Shown here: piece by piece, positions 1-11,023 of the stretch | Numbering within the stretch: position 1 is the stretch's first letter | How the letters are laid out: each line of letters starts with the position of its first letter | NCBI GenBank assembly: GCA_032716605.1 | Contig: CM064572.1 | Coordinates: 36,987,313 to 37,051,312 of the forward strand | DNA from: Paralithodes platypus | Taxonomy: Eukaryota; Arthropoda; Malacostraca; Decapoda; Lithodidae | DNA: 64,000 bases | Direction of reading: 5' to 3' | Program-made: the position numbers and the translations under genes | Notes under the pieces: model-generated | What the model was told of the DNA's origin: nothing | The model's database searches: none | Seen by the model: the letters and a program-made list of their open reading frames with translations, nothing else

Positions 1-300
1 TTATCTTTATATAATTGTTATTGTTTCCTCCCTAAACATCCGTCAAGCTTTTTATAACACCCCCAAGACCCCCCTTCAAGATAATTTTGTAGATTTTTTG
101 ATAGAAAAATGTCATGGCCGAAGGCCAGTTCCTTTTATAATTACAGGCTCGCTATCGCTCGCAAGGAAAAAATCGACACCTAAATGGCACGAAAGGTCTT
201 AATATTGACAGCAATGGGGTGTAAAGTCATAAAATCGCTAAACTAATGAGTCGAACGTTTAAAAAAAAAAACAATGTGTAGTAAGCCGTATAAATGAGCA
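1..300. repeat. Decayed TTAA-type dispersed repeat (family 2)
   Basis: Non-coding. It shares an ordered set of short modules with copies at 14971-15320, 15640-15950, 29195-29400, 49370-49700, 52850-53155 and 53461-53795. The modules are a hydrophobic-free stretch around TTTTTnGATAGAAAAATG, a GGCCGAAGGCC palindrome, CTCGCTATCGCTCGC, then ATCGACACCTAAATGGCACG and CGAAAGGTCTTAA. The copy at 53461-53795 shows TTAA-flanked ends; the ends of this copy are not resolvable. Confidence 0.6.
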
Positions 301-434
301 CTTCACCTTGTAAGTGTGGCCGATGCATTATCTCGTGCTCGTTGTCGGTAAAATGGGTGTGCTTCTCAACTGCCGCCGTGGAAATTACCGGTTAATGAGA
401 TCATCAAGTATTCCCCGTACCAGTAACTTAAGGA

Positions 435-549
435 TTTTTTTTTTTTTTTTTTTTTGCTCTGTGCTGTATTGTCTGTCAGATGTTGAATAGGGTGGGTAAC
501 TGTAGGAACATGGTTGCATATTTCACTCGAGATTTTTTTTTTTTTTTTT
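435..549 (-). repeat. Two poly(T) tracts bracketing ~77 bp downstream of a LINE 3' end
   Basis: Poly(T) runs lie at 435-455 and 533-549. On the minus strand these are two successive poly(A) tracts following the LINE fragment at 550-1317. The 456-532 segment between them is not part of the second copy of this LINE, which has a single tract at 63725-63746. This layout is expected from 3' transduction (read-through to a downstream poly(A) site), though insertion of a separate poly(A) element would look similar. Confidence 0.55.
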
Positions 550-1317
550 CTATGTGATTGAGGGAGGCAAAAGGCATAACTGCCTATAGCGAGTGCCTCC
601 CCCATAGTTGAAAGAGTAACAGGGCCAAAATCAAGGGACGTTCGAGCCAAAATGCCTGGACACACAGAGTTTGAAGCAATTTAAGTCATAGGAAGCGGGA
701 AAGACTGATTCTGGGAGAGAGTTCCAGAGCTCAGCTGTTGAGTAGAAGAAAGTTTGAGAGCAACGTTTCACTCTTGGGTTGGAGAGTTGCACAGAGTAGG
801 GGTGGGATTGAGTTGCAAGACGGGTACCACGTGCCCTACGTAAAGGAGGTGGTATGCACTGGGATAGCTCTGAGGAACACTGATTATTATAGTAGCGATA
901 GAATAGCGAGAGAGATGCAACATTGCGGCGGAGAGAGAGAGATTGCAGAGAGTTGGTGAGTGGACGGGAGTTAATGATACGAAAGGCCTTCCTTTCAACC
1001 TTGTCTAGGAGAGTGGTGTGAGAGGAACCTCCCCACACATGTGAACACTACTCAATACAAGGGCGCACTATGCCCCTGTACAGAGCAAGAAGCTGTGCAG
1101 GGAAAAGAACCCCCTAAGGCGGTTGAGCACACCCAGCTTCTGGGAGGCTGCCTTAGCAAGACTGGTAATATGGTCCTTCCAAATGAGAGCAGAAGAAAAA
1201 GAGACACCAAGAACATTGAGAGAAGATGAAGGGTTGATTTTTGTATTGTTGAAGAATAAGGGAAGAATAAGGGATATGAAGAAATTAACCTTAAAAAATG
1301 CTGATACCAATTATTGA
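533..1317 (-). mobile_element. 5'-truncated Jockey-like LINE, reverse transcriptase C-terminus and 3' end
   Basis: Two overlapping minus-strand frames (631-1038 and 1068-1310) give the C-terminal tail of a non-LTR reverse transcriptase. They include the segments LNVLGVSFSSALIWKDHI, SQKLGVLNRLRGFFS, HMWGGSSHTTLLDKVERKAF and RIINSRPL, a pattern typical of Jockey/CR1-class ORF2 after the polymerase core. The frame changes near 1050, so the fragment is broken. Polymerase motifs (FADD) are absent because of 5' truncation. The minus-strand 3' end runs into poly(A). A near-identical copy occupies 63725-64000. Confidence 0.75.
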
Positions 1318-1425
1318 TCAAAACATACTTGGTGTCGAGTCATCACTTATTAGCGCGACTGTACAACTGTAGTTATTAAGGTATAAAACTGTACAATGAC
1401 TGAACGACCATCCTGTGCCGGTACC

Positions 1426-1427
<2 letters not shown>

Positions 1428-1502
<75 letters not shown>

Positions 1503-1697
1503 TATATATACAGTATATTGTATGTAAGTGTATTATGTGTATTTTCGGGTACCGGTATATGTATGGATGCCTATTTGTGGTGTGTGTGTGCATGTGTGTG
1601 TGTGTGTGTATGTGTGTAAGTTAGTCACGTCCAGGTATCCATCCATCATACTGTGTGACTCACGTGCTGCTCTCCTCAACACAACATACTCTTATTG

Positions 1698-1735
<38 letters not shown>

Positions 1736-1755
1736 GTTAGTCACGTCCAGGTATA
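1428..1755. repeat. Microsatellite block: (TA)n then two (TG)n tracts with a duplicated flank
   Basis: (TA)n runs 1428-1498, followed by TG-rich tracts at about 1580-1618 and 1700-1733. The sequence GTAAGTTAGTCACGTCCAG follows each TG tract (about 1616 and 1733), so a ~120 bp segment has been tandemly duplicated. No coding content; the long IY or CV open frames here are products of dinucleotide repeats. Confidence 0.9.
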
Positions 1756-2286
1756 TTAACCCGCAGAGACCCAGCGTCGCACGTGTTGCGTCGGCAGTCT
1801 TTGATCACCAACTCCCAGCGACGCATCACGTGCGTCCGACATATAAAAAACACTTACGTGGCTCGTAAGGTAGGAAATGGCGGGAGAATAGGAGGGGGCG
1901 GTACCGTAGTGTGTGGGGGAGCCGGGCCAGTAGGTGTGAGCGGGCCGAGACTGCCGCGCGGCTGGTGGTGGTGGGCTTAGTGGGGATAGTTTACACCCCT
2001 AGTTTACCGCCACTTTGAACCTTCATTACTCCGGTCGTATGGGAGCTAGAGGCTTCAGATTTATGTGAGATACTCCTTAGGATGTATGCCGTACAATGCC
2101 ATACTCAGTTTTTACCCTAGTGCTCCCGGGCGGGTGGTCATGCGGGGGAGACGAACTATTGAAACCCCCCCCCCCCCGCCCCCCAAATGACCGAAATGAG
2201 TTTTTTTTTATTTGTGTGTTCATTTCTCACCATTCTCTTCCATTTTGGCTCAACAAATTTTTTTGAAGCTCCCCCCCCCCCCCACC

Positions 2287-2317
<31 letters not shown>

Positions 2318-2454
2318 AAAAGAGGTGATTTTTTTTTGTTTTTTTTTCATTTCTCATCCTTGTCTTCCATTTTAGCAAACAAAAAAAATAAGTGAAAATG
2401 GCTTGGGACTGGGGTGAACAAAATATTATAACTAGCCGGGGCTCAACGGGTTAA
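1756..2454. mobile_element. TTAA-flanked non-autonomous element (CCCG termini)
   Basis: TTAA sits at 1756-1759 and 2451-2454. The ends read TTAACCCGCAGAGACCC and, on the minus strand, TTAACCCGTTGAGCCCC, an imperfect terminal inverted repeat. The interior holds poly(C) and poly(A) tracts (2164-2320) and no transposase. Target and termini fit piggyBac-type MITEs; Kolobok elements also use TTAA. It abuts the LINE ORF1 fragment at 2455, where it appears to have inserted or to have replaced the remainder of the LINE. Confidence 0.65.
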
Positions 2455-2881
2455 AAGCAAATCTTCCGACTGGGTTCGCTGTACATCGTTGGATCCAACG
2501 TGGATGACGTACATTGTATTAGCAGGGGCCAGCTTTGATACTTCGTCAACTGCAGCAACTACGTCGTCCACACCACCACCAGGGATACAAAAACGCTTCC
2601 TGGCCTTAAGTGCCCTGGCGCAAAACTCTGTGAGCTGACCACGTATCATCGAGTCTCCCACGAGCCAGACTTCTTCTGTTTCCTCTTCGTCATCTGAGTC
2701 TGTGAGTATCTGGAAACGGTTTTGACATTCGGTAATCGGTATGGTTTTCCTGGTCTTGGGGCAAACATTGTTGCTCACGACTCGGAAGTTGTCTTGAGGG
2801 GGAAAAGAGTCACTATTTGTTTCTTGAGTAACGGAACCATCTGCTGAAGTGGCTACTTCAGGCGTTGGATTGTTGGAAGTT
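2455..2881 (-). pseudogene. CR1/L2-like LINE ORF1, SGNH-esterase half
   Basis: The minus-strand frame is open across 2881-2443. It encodes a low-complexity linker, an acidic stretch (SDDEEETEE), then an SGNH/GDSL-hydrolase start: VWLVGDSMIRG (block I Ser) and HVGSNDVQ (block III Asn). Esterase domains of this kind are known in ORF1 proteins of CR1/L2-type LINEs, where they are thought to assist the RNP or membrane interactions. The upstream half of the same ORF is at 10724-10987, beyond the BEL insertion, and the frames match when the 4 bp duplication is counted once. The C-terminal part is lost at the TTAA element. Confidence 0.75.
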
Positions 2882-4216
2882 ATCGTGTAATACGATAGAG
2901 ATAGACAATTTATGTGCTAACATACGTCTTTATGACGTGCCTAGGTAGATACGATAGTCTAACGGTCGTTCCCGTGGTACGATGTATGAAGATTAGATCG
3001 TGATTACAAGTTGTAAGTAAGTTAAGATTATAAAAGGCCTAATATGCTATTAACCTAAGATGTGCACATGGGGGGGGGGGGATTACACCATAGCCCTGTG
3101 CGGATCTATTTCACTGTTTCCATTCACTAAAATCCTTATCTTACCATAAATATCATTAATACTTATCCATATGCGCCTATTTTACGTTTAATATGAAGAT
3201 ATTAACCTGTTACAACAATAAAACAAGTGGAAACAGTGTTTGGTTGGTCAAAATCGCGAAATGAGAGCGAGAGTTACATTCATCAAGTGTGAGCCAGCCT
3301 GGCCAACATCCACCCCTCACGATGCCTGGAGCGACACTGACGTCTCTCTGCTTATCTCTTTCTCTTTCTCACACTTGGTAACACATATGACCACACCCTG
3401 CTAGCAACTCGCTATTGTTACCACAAAAATATACCTAAGAATAAGGGAATAACAGGGAAAATAGGTGATAATTGAAGGGGGGTGGGAAAGGGGGGAAGGA
3501 GGGGATGTGGAGGAGTGATATTTGACATGGCCAAGGGGATCATAAGAGTCTTGCCGCAGCTGACCGGTAAAACTCATAAGAGTCTCCCCGCACTTGACGG
3601 GTTAAGCAATATTGACACAGTCTTATGTAGTATATATGAATTTATCGTATATATTAATATAATTTATCGTATTGAGGAACATAGATGCGGTACAATAGTT
3701 TGCGCGCCTGGCGTTTGCCAAGGCAGCAAGATTGAGGCCCTGGGAATCTTAGAGCTTCCACAGACTTCACCCTGTAAACATATAATTTCCGTCTCATTTA
3801 ATCGTGCTATTGTGCCTTTATTCACAGTACACTACCAGCAATACACACATCTACACTACGACGATGCTCTCATCGACGCCATGACTGACAGCTAAGCATT
3901 TCTACTCATGTCCATTACCATATCATAATAATTTGTTTTTTTCCCTTGAGTCGTGCTTTTGGGCCGGCTCCTATTTCCCCGTCGTCTGCCATATTAGGTT
4001 GGCATTTTTCCTTTGCCTCATTGCCACGTGGAGATATTGGTGAGTTGAATCCTGGAATATAATTAACCCTTAGAACCCTGATTAAATATAAATATATGTG
4101 AGTGACCTTTGGATGTAATTTAGATTATATTCAGATTAAATTAAATTTAGACTTAGATTGATTCGTTTGGAATGTAGCTTAGATATATAATTAACTTCCA
4201 CTGATATTATACCACA
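2882..4216 (+). repeat. BEL/Pao 5' LTR, interrupted by a TTAA insertion
   Basis: It matches 9923-10723 along its length apart from the block 3054-3605, which is absent from the 3' LTR. Shared landmarks are TGTAATACGATAGAGATAG at the start, GCAATATTGACAC after the insertion and ATATTATACCACA at the end. Without the insertion the LTR is about 783 bp. The two LTRs differ by scattered substitutions and small indels, so the element is old relative to the Gypsy copy at 35945-45386. Confidence 0.88.
3050..3605. mobile_element. TTAA-flanked insertion in the BEL 5' LTR
   Basis: The 3' LTR has one TTAA (GTTATTAAGCAATATTG, near 10093) where the 5' LTR has TTAA at 3050-3053, 548 bp of unique sequence, and TTAA at 3602-3605. 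This is a clean filled/empty pair. The ends read TTAACCTAAGATGTGC and, reversed, TTAACCCGTCAAGTGCGGGG, a weak terminal inverted repeat. The right end has two related sub-repeats containing CATAAGAGTCT. The open frame 3482-3895 crosses the element boundary and is not a gene. Confidence 0.85.
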
Positions 4217-4217
4217 T

Positions 4218-4237
4218 TGGTGCCCAGACCCGGGATT
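4218..4237 (+). promoter_or_regulatory. BEL/Pao primer-binding site
   Basis: TGGTGCCCAGACCCGGGA begins 1-2 nt after the 5' LTR. It has the TGG start and the position expected for pairing with a tRNA 3' end (reverse complement ends in CCA). The cognate tRNA cannot be named from sequence alone. Confidence 0.75.
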
Positions 4238-4674
4238 TTGCTACTGCCAAGGGATTTTTTAAGGCAATGAGCAAAGGGACATACAACAAGATGCAGGAAC
4301 AACTCTATGATTAACTGGTAGGACTAGCCAAGCGATGGTTAGAGCCGGAATGCAGAGTCGCGTCGTTGCACCTGCTGAAATCCTGCATCACACCCATCAT
4401 CTTCCCCGAATAATTTTTCTTTTCATTTTCAGACTTCCTATGACACCTGACCTGACATAACATTTTCTTTGTTCATTATGGCCTTTTAGTGTAGGTATTG
4501 CCCATTAATGTACTATTTTCTCTCCATAACAAAGAAGTCTGCTGTTCGGCATCTCCTGACTAGGCTAATAATTTGCCGTGGTGATATAACATTGTAGCTG
4601 CTCATTGTAAGGTGTAGATAGCCTACAGGTTTGAATAACAAATTAGTAAACCAGAGGAGATACCGTCTGGTGGG

Positions 4675-5840
4675 GTGCAAAGTAAAGCCCCGAAAAATCA
4701 GAGGGCAGGACTTCGGGGAGTGTTAAATAGATTAATAGTCGATGTCAATACTTTCATCACTACTGCTGGCCTCGAGGAATTGAAGGCTAGACTAGATAAT
4801 GTCCAGGTTACACATAGTCGTATTGTTGCTCTAAGTGAGTTGATTGTGGCAAGCATGATGGAGGATGATGAGATAATAGCAGAGTGTGAAAATCGCGCCC
4901 TATATGACGAAACAGTCTTCAAAACGAAGCACTTGTTATAGCGCGCTGTCGTGAACAAGAAGGGAGGCGATAACGATACCCAGAGAAGGGTTGTTCCTAA
5001 ACATACTGTGCACCTCCCCAAGCTCAATCTACCTACATTTGAGGTAATTTGACAGAGTGGTTAGCCTTTTGGGACGTATTTAGGTCTACCGTGCATGAAT
5101 CCACTTTGGTTAATGTCCGGAAATTTAATTACCTGAAAGTACAAATGGAAGGAGAGGCCTAACATCTGATAGAGGGTTTTGCGGTAGTAGGTGATAGTTA
5201 TCTTGAGGCAGTACATTTATTACAGTCAACATACAGGGATCGGGAGCAATAAAAAATGGCCCATGTTGTCGCCTTGTTGAATCTGACAGAACCAAAATAC
5301 AAGGTTGATGAATTAGCAAAATTTAGAGCAGACATGGAATGCCATACTCGATCACTTGACACCCTAGGGCTGACCTCACAGGAAATTATAGTTATTGTAC
5401 TAAGACAGAAGCTTCCTATGGCAATACTCGACAAGGTCAGATCATTTGATCTGGGTGAGTTTAAAACTCAGTTCAGTAAAGAAATCAGTAATTTACAGTT
5501 GAACAATGGGAGAATGAATGTGTCAGGAGGGAGTGGGAATGTTGAAATGAGGAGGACTGTAAGTATGACGGTGGGGACCAAGGGAAAGAAAGAGGGTACA
5601 TACAAGAAACCCGCACAGACTTTATGTAAACTCTGTAATAATAACAAGCATAAATGGAGTTTCTGTGTAAAATGCCCAACAAATTAGTTAAAATTAGCAC
5701 ATGCAATAAAGTTGAAGCTATGTGCAGGTTGTCTGAGTAGAGAGCATGGTAAGCAAGGGCAATGTACTGCTACGTACTTAAGGCCCTGTCGTCACTGTAA
5801 AGGACATCACTTCGTCAAGTTGTGTCCTACAGTTGACAAA
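4675..5840 (+). pseudogene. BEL/Pao Gag remnants
   Basis: Frame 4675-4941 is an N-terminal Gag segment. Around 5021-5160, in shifted frames, lies the Pao Gag signature LPKLNLPTFE then WLAFWDVFRSTVHES. Frame 5256-5687 continues through Gag and ends with Cys/His clusters (KLCNNNKHKWSFCVKC). More Cys/His clusters follow in another frame to about 5840, as in BEL nucleocapsids. At least three frame changes and a TAG at 5233 region separate the parts, so no Gag is made. The role was capsid formation. Confidence 0.75.
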
Positions 5841-5907
5841 GGCAAAGAAGTCAAACCAGAGGGTACTACAACTTTGACATTTAGGTAGTACGAAAGACAC
5901 CACTATA

Positions 5908-6816
5908 TTGCCCACTATAAAGATTCCCATGGAAGGTAATGACAATAACAAAGTTTGTCGGGTGCTTCTTGATCAGGGGTCTCAACGGTCCTTTATAAAA
6001 AGGTCCATATTAATGGGACTTAAGCACCGAATCGTACGGGCTGAGACTCTTCGACTGCAGGGCTTTACGGGGGATACTGACAAACAAGACTACGAAATAG
6101 CGGAAATTTCCTATTTTTACCGTAAACAAAGGTACTTTATGACATGTATCGTAGTAGACACCCTACCGGAATATGTATCTGTAGGAGTGAAGAAGGTGGA
6201 ACACGCATTACGTAGCAAAGGGGTTAACTTGTCAGATCCCATGGGAGATCAAAGTGAGGTGCGTGTTCTACTTGGTGTGGATCACTATTATGATGTAGTA
6301 TACCCTGGATTTAAAGAAATGTGTGGTGTAATTCTAATCCCCACTAAATTTGGTTATTGCATGAGTGGAAAGGTACATACCACACAGTCAAACATCCTGG
6401 TCGACACGGTCTCTATACGAAGGGTGAATGTAACCGCGGCAGAGGAGTTGGGAAGGGAAGATTCCCAACCTAGTGTCCCTAAAATGACTGCCGAGTTCGA
6501 CCTGGAAAGACTGTGGAAATTAGATCACATAGGCATTAATCCTGTGGAGACTGATTATGACTCGGAAATTGCGATAAAGAAGTTTGAGGAGTCTGTGAGC
6601 TATTGTGCCGCAGAAAAACAATACAAGGTTAGTTTACCTTGGAAAGATAGTGAGATGAGCCTGCCAACAAATTATGGAATGGCATTGGGTCGCTTGCGCG
6701 CATTACAGCGTATATTAACACTTGAGCCGAGCACGCGCCAGGCGTATGATGATGTATTTCAGAACTACTTAAACCGAGGCTCCATAGAAAGAGTCGATGT
6801 GAAAAAAGCCCATTAA
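5908..6816 (+). pseudogene. BEL/Pao protease and start of reverse transcriptase
   Basis: 302 codons are open. Near residue 22 is LLDQGSQRSFI, the retropepsin active-site loop of the Pao family. The usual D-S/T-G triad appears here as D-Q-G, a likely inactivating or atypical change. LLGVDHYYDVV and IPTKFGYCMSGK fit the downstream protease/linker region of BEL polyproteins. From about residue 215 the frame enters the RT connection (YGMALGRLRALQRIL). It ends at a stop at 6814; RT continues in other frames. Confidence 0.8.
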
Positions 6817-8276
6817 AAAGGGTAGGGTTCACTATCTAGCCCATCATGGGGTGAAAAAAGACAGTGCCACCACACCAATACGGGTGGTGTATGACTGCTC
6901 GGCCCACCAAGGTCAACAACCCAGTCTAAATGATTGCTTACTGACTGGTCCGTCCATGGTGTCAGATTTGTCTCAACACCTATAGCGATTTAGACTAGGG
7001 CAATATGCTTTTACCAGTGATATTGAGAAAGCCTTCTCGATGGTCAAGTTGCAGGAGGAAGATAGAGATGTTACTTGCTTTCTTTGGTTCGAAAACATTA
7101 GCGACTCTGGAAGTCCGGTCGTGATCTAACGTTTTCGGGTCGTACTCTTTGGTGCTACATGCTCGCAGTTTTTGTTAAATGCCACAATTAAGAAACATCT
7201 GTCAGATACTCATGAGGACACTAATAAACTATCTCGCGGGTTGTATATAGACAATTTGCAGGGTTCTAGCGATAGTCAGGATGTATTGTTTCATACCTAC
7301 TGGCAAGCATGTAGGTTGTTTACAGAAGCTCATTTATTTCTCCGCGAGGGAGTTACTAATAGTGAAAATCTTCAGAGTTTAATTCGGATGGAAGGTACAG
7401 CATCTCATAATCAGGAAAAGACCAGAAACTTGGGGATGATCTGGCAACCAAAACAAGACATTCTAATCTTTCAAACAAAATCTTTGTTCAGCAGACAGGA
7501 ACGCACTCTAAGAGAAGTCTGTTCAGCAAAGTTTCGCAATTTTGTTATCCTTTGGGTCTAGCATTACCCGTTACCATAAGAGCTAGGATTCTGATGCAGG
7601 AAGCATGGAGACGCAAAATAGGGTGGGATGACAGTTTGCCCGAGGACTTAAATGATTAAGGGACATTATTGTTGAAAGAATGTGACATCCTATGTACTAA
7701 ACAGCTACCTCGTAAGGTGGCGGCATTCGGTGACGTTACATTACATACGTTTTGCGATGCTAGCACCACGGCATACGGGGTAGCCATTTACGTCGTTACT
7801 TCTTTTGGGGCGCATTTAGTTACAGGTAGCACCGGTCAAGAAAGTAACTATCCCTAAAATGAAATTGACTGCCATGCTGCTATTAGCACGTCTGGTGCAA
7901 CATGTACGAGCATACGAGAGCGAGTTGAATATTGAAGTCGTTCACGTATGGTGCGATAGTCAAGTAGCACTCAATTGGGTACATAGCAAAGAAGTCTCTG
8001 CCAGTTCATGTGCGAAATAGGGTAGATGAGATTAGGGCGCTATTGCCAGACGTTGCATATCACTATTGCAATACAAAAGACAACCCTAGTGATCTCATAA
8101 CTAGGGGTATAACGGCAAACCAGTTAATAAAGACCGAATTGTGGTGGCATGGTCCAAATTGGCTGCTCCATGAGAATGAATGGACGATATGGCAAGCTGT
8201 TGGTGAGGGACTTCTGCCACTGGAAACAGTGACAGTTACAGCCCAACCAAATAGAGTGGTGACTATAATAAATTAG
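6817..8276 (+). pseudogene. BEL/Pao reverse transcriptase and RNase H, broken
   Basis: RT fingers and palm are readable in pieces: RVVYDCSAH near 6880, FTSDIEKAFSMVKL near 7012 (motif A Asp) and GLYIDNLQ near 7240 (motif C, the YIDN variant typical of BEL/Pao). Segment 7172-7561 holds the palm and thumb. RNase H begins in 7669-7857 (LHTFCDASTTAYGVAIY) and continues in another frame to 8276, with CNTKDNPSDLITRG. Stops at 6814, 7127, 7560 and 7857 and frame changes exclude a functional enzyme. Confidence 0.8.
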
Positions 8277-8293
8277 TCAGAGTTGTAGCTTGG

Positions 8294-9888
8294 GTGTTGA
8301 GATTTGTATCCAATATCAAGGATAAAGTAACGGGCAAACTCTGCAATAAGGGTCACATCATTAATGCTCGTGAATATAAAGCAGCTGAAGTAACTTTGAT
8401 TAAATGGGTTCAAGCAGAAACCTTTTCCAACGAATTAGAATCTTTGCAAAGCTCTAATAAGTTAATAATGCCTAACTTGGTGCGACAACTGAGGCTGCAC
8501 TTAGATAATGACCTCATCAGGTGTGAGGGTCGCCTGAAGTGGTCGGGTGTAACGGACGGCACAAATCGTCCTATACTTATGCCAGCAAGACATCACGTTA
8601 CTGACCTATTGGTCATACATGCACATAAGGAAGTAAAACACTACGGGGTCTATCACATCATATCGAATTTGCGTCTCACATGGTGGATACCCAGAGTTCG
8701 ACAAGTAGCTCGACGCGTAGTAAGGAAGTGTGTGATATGCCAAAGACTAAAGGGTAAACCTTATGCGACCGGACCAGCTCCGCCTTTACCTGAATGCCGT
8801 GTAAACATATCGAGCCTTTCCAAGCAGTAGGGTTGATTACACAGGTGCATTGAAGACGAGAGAGCAAGATAAGGTCTATATATTATTGTTTACCTGTGCA
8901 ACGTCCCGCGCGGTACACTTAGAATTATGTGACAATAATTATGTCTAGTGAGGAATTTATGATGGTATTTAGACGGTTTTGTGCACGTCGTTCATTCCCT
9001 CAACTAGTACTTAGCGACAATGCTCCTACTTTTATCCAGGCATCAAGATACCTCAACGATATGAGCAGTGATACTACAATCATCACTTTTATGGGAGAAA
9101 AGAAGTGCGAATGGAGGTTCATCACAGTTAAGGCACCTTGGTTTGGTGGAATGTGGGAACGGTGTGTCGGCATAGTCAAATCAGGACTAAGAGCGGTAGT
9201 AGGACGTGCTCTATTGAAGAAGAGTGAGTTGATGACAGTCCTCACCGAAATAGAAGCAGTCGTGAATGATCGTCCGCTCACATAATTATGTGTACACCGA
9301 CCTGCAAGAACCACTACCATTAACGCCAGCTCACTTACTCTACGGCAAACCATTGACTGCATTTCCGTCCGATTTCCAATTGTAGAACTAGAGGATCCTT
9401 CATTGTACTCTGAAGTAGCGGTGTCTAAGCGATACCAGTATATATCGAAGGTAATCGAGGACTTTAGAAAAAGGTGGAATAATGAATATCTGCTAGCCTT
9501 GAGGGAAAGGAGTATCAAGCCCTCTGGTAGACCATCGGCACCTACTGTTGGTGAAGTGGTTTTAATAAGAGAAGATAGTCCTCCTTTGTACTGGAAATTA
9601 GGCCGCGTGATGGAGGTGTACAAGGGGGAAGACTCTGTAGAGCAGGTGGCGCTATTGAAGACAGCCACTGGAACTACTGTTCGTCCTATCGCACGTTTGT
9701 ACGCTTTGGAGCTCGATTCCGCTTTACAATCTGAGGCTCCACCTGCTATTGCTGGGTCCGAGAATTCTCAACATGACGATTCACCTCTTACTGATGGTGA
9801 ACTTGCTCGGACCGGGACGCGTTCCAGACGCGCTGCTGCTGGTGCCGTTGAAATGTGGCGTCAGAAGATAGCCTCTGGGCAACTTTAA
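8294..9888 (+). pseudogene. BEL/Pao integrase, broken
   Basis: Frame 8294-8830 carries the zinc-binding HHCC module (HAHKEVKHYGVYH, then CVICQRLKG). The catalytic core begins near 8830 in another frame. Frame 8929-9285 holds the second Asp (LSDNAPTF) and the Glu region (APWFGGMWERCVG). Frame 9403-9888 is the C-terminal part with a predicted GEVVLIREDSPP segment and an Arg-rich tail. Stops and shifts at about 8830, 8925 and 9285 break it. It would have joined cDNA to host DNA. Confidence 0.8.
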
Positions 9889-9922
9889 TTTAAGGTGGGG
9901 TTAAGGTTTTCTTGTGGGAGAG

Positions 9923-10723
9923 TGTAGCGTGTAATACGATAGAGATAGACAATTTATGTGCTAACATACGTCTGTATGACATGCCTAGGTAGATACGATA
10001 GTCTAACGGTCGTTCCCGCGGTACGGCATAGGAAGATTAGATCGTGATTACAAATTGTAAGTAAGTTAAGATTATAAAAGGCCTAATATGTTATTAAGCA
10101 ATATTGACACGGTCTTATGTAGTATATATGAATTTATCGTATATATTAATTTAATTTATCGTATTGAGTAACATAGATGTGGTACAATAGTTTGCGCGCC
10201 TGGCGTTTGCCAAGGCAGCAACATTGAGGCCCTGGGCATCTTAGAACTTCCACAGACTTCACCCTGTAAACATATAATTTCCGTCTCATTTAATCGTGCT
10301 ATTGTGCCTTTATTCACAGTACACTACCAGCAATACACACATCTACACTATGACGACGCTCTCATCGACGCCATGACTGACAGCTAAGCATTTCTACTCA
10401 TGTCCATTACCATATCATAATCATTTGTTTTTTCCCTTGAGTCGTGCTTTTGGGCCGGCTCCCATTTCCCCGTCGTCCGCCATATTGGGTTGGCATTTTT
10501 CCTTTGCCTCATTGCCACATGGAGATATTGGTGAGTTGCATCCTGGAATATAATTAACCATTAGAACCCTGATTAAATATAAATATATGTGAGTGACCTT
10601 TGGATGTAATTTAGCTTAAATTCAGATTAAATTCAATTTAGACTTAGAGTAATTTGACTTAGATTGCTTTGTTTGCATTGTAGCTTAGATATATAATTAA
10701 CTTCCACTAATATTATACCACAC
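9923..10723 (+). repeat. BEL/Pao 3' LTR
   Basis: It is preceded by a purine-rich tract (GTGGGAGAG, 9914-9922) suitable as polypurine tract. The LTR matches the 5' LTR, contains the unoccupied TTAA near 10093, and ends at ATACCACAC before the AGTT duplication at 10724-10727. Confidence 0.85.
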
Positions 10724-10987
10724 AGTTGACTTTGGGGCGTTGGTGGCTGCTGGAGTTGAAGCGGTGACAATTGAAGTTTGTGGTACTCCAACGTTGAGTG
10801 TTACAAACTCATGGAGTGATTCCAGCTGCATGGTGAGGACGTTGATATTGCTGTAGGCTTCATCTAATTTCACTGTCAAATTTTCTCGTGGCTGGCAGAG
10901 CCGGCAGAGCCGGCAGACTTGAAGATCGACAGTAGCAAAGATTGACTCACCACACCTACCGGCGCAGTTTGTACAAGCGCAAGGCAT
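10724..10987 (-). pseudogene. CR1/L2-like LINE ORF1, N-terminal half
   Basis: ATG at 10987 starts a minus-strand frame with a Cys-rich N-terminus (CACTNCAGRC, then CRLCRLC), probably zinc binding. A heptad-like region follows (ENLTVKLDEAYSNINVLTMQLESL), suggesting a coiled coil, then a Thr/Pro-rich linker. The frame runs into the BEL 3' LTR. Counting the AGTT target once, it continues in frame into 2881-2455. The architecture (Zn-binding, coiled coil, SGNH esterase) matches the better preserved ORF1 at 25260-26327. Confidence 0.75.
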
Positions 10988-11023
10988 GGTGACAGTCACT
11001 TTCTTCAGATCACTTCACTCACT

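Larger units (their letters stand above)
2882..10723 (+). mobile_element. BEL/Pao LTR retrotransposon, degenerate
   Basis: A 7.8 kb element lies between AGTT duplications at 2878-2881 and 10724-10727. It has two ~0.8 kb LTRs, a primer-binding site at 4218 and coding remains in the order Gag, aspartic protease, reverse transcriptase, RNase H, integrase. The domains (Gag of DUF1759 type, DUF1758-type protease, YIDN polymerase motif, HHCC integrase) identify BEL/Pao rather than Gypsy or Copia. Several stops and frame changes break the polyprotein. It is inserted antisense in a LINE ORF1. First and last bases of the LTRs are uncertain by 1-4 nt because the 5' terminus has diverged. Confidence 0.88.

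Noticed and set aside
1318..1740. Open frames made of IY and CV dipeptides (also 21148-22213 and 62356-63860)
   Set aside because: Direct translation of TA, TG and GATA microsatellites.
3482..3895. 137-codon frame
   Set aside because: It runs across the TTAA insertion boundary into the BEL LTR; no domain.
9000..9668. 222-codon minus-strand frame over the BEL integrase
   Set aside because: Antisense shadow of integrase coding sequence; no homology.
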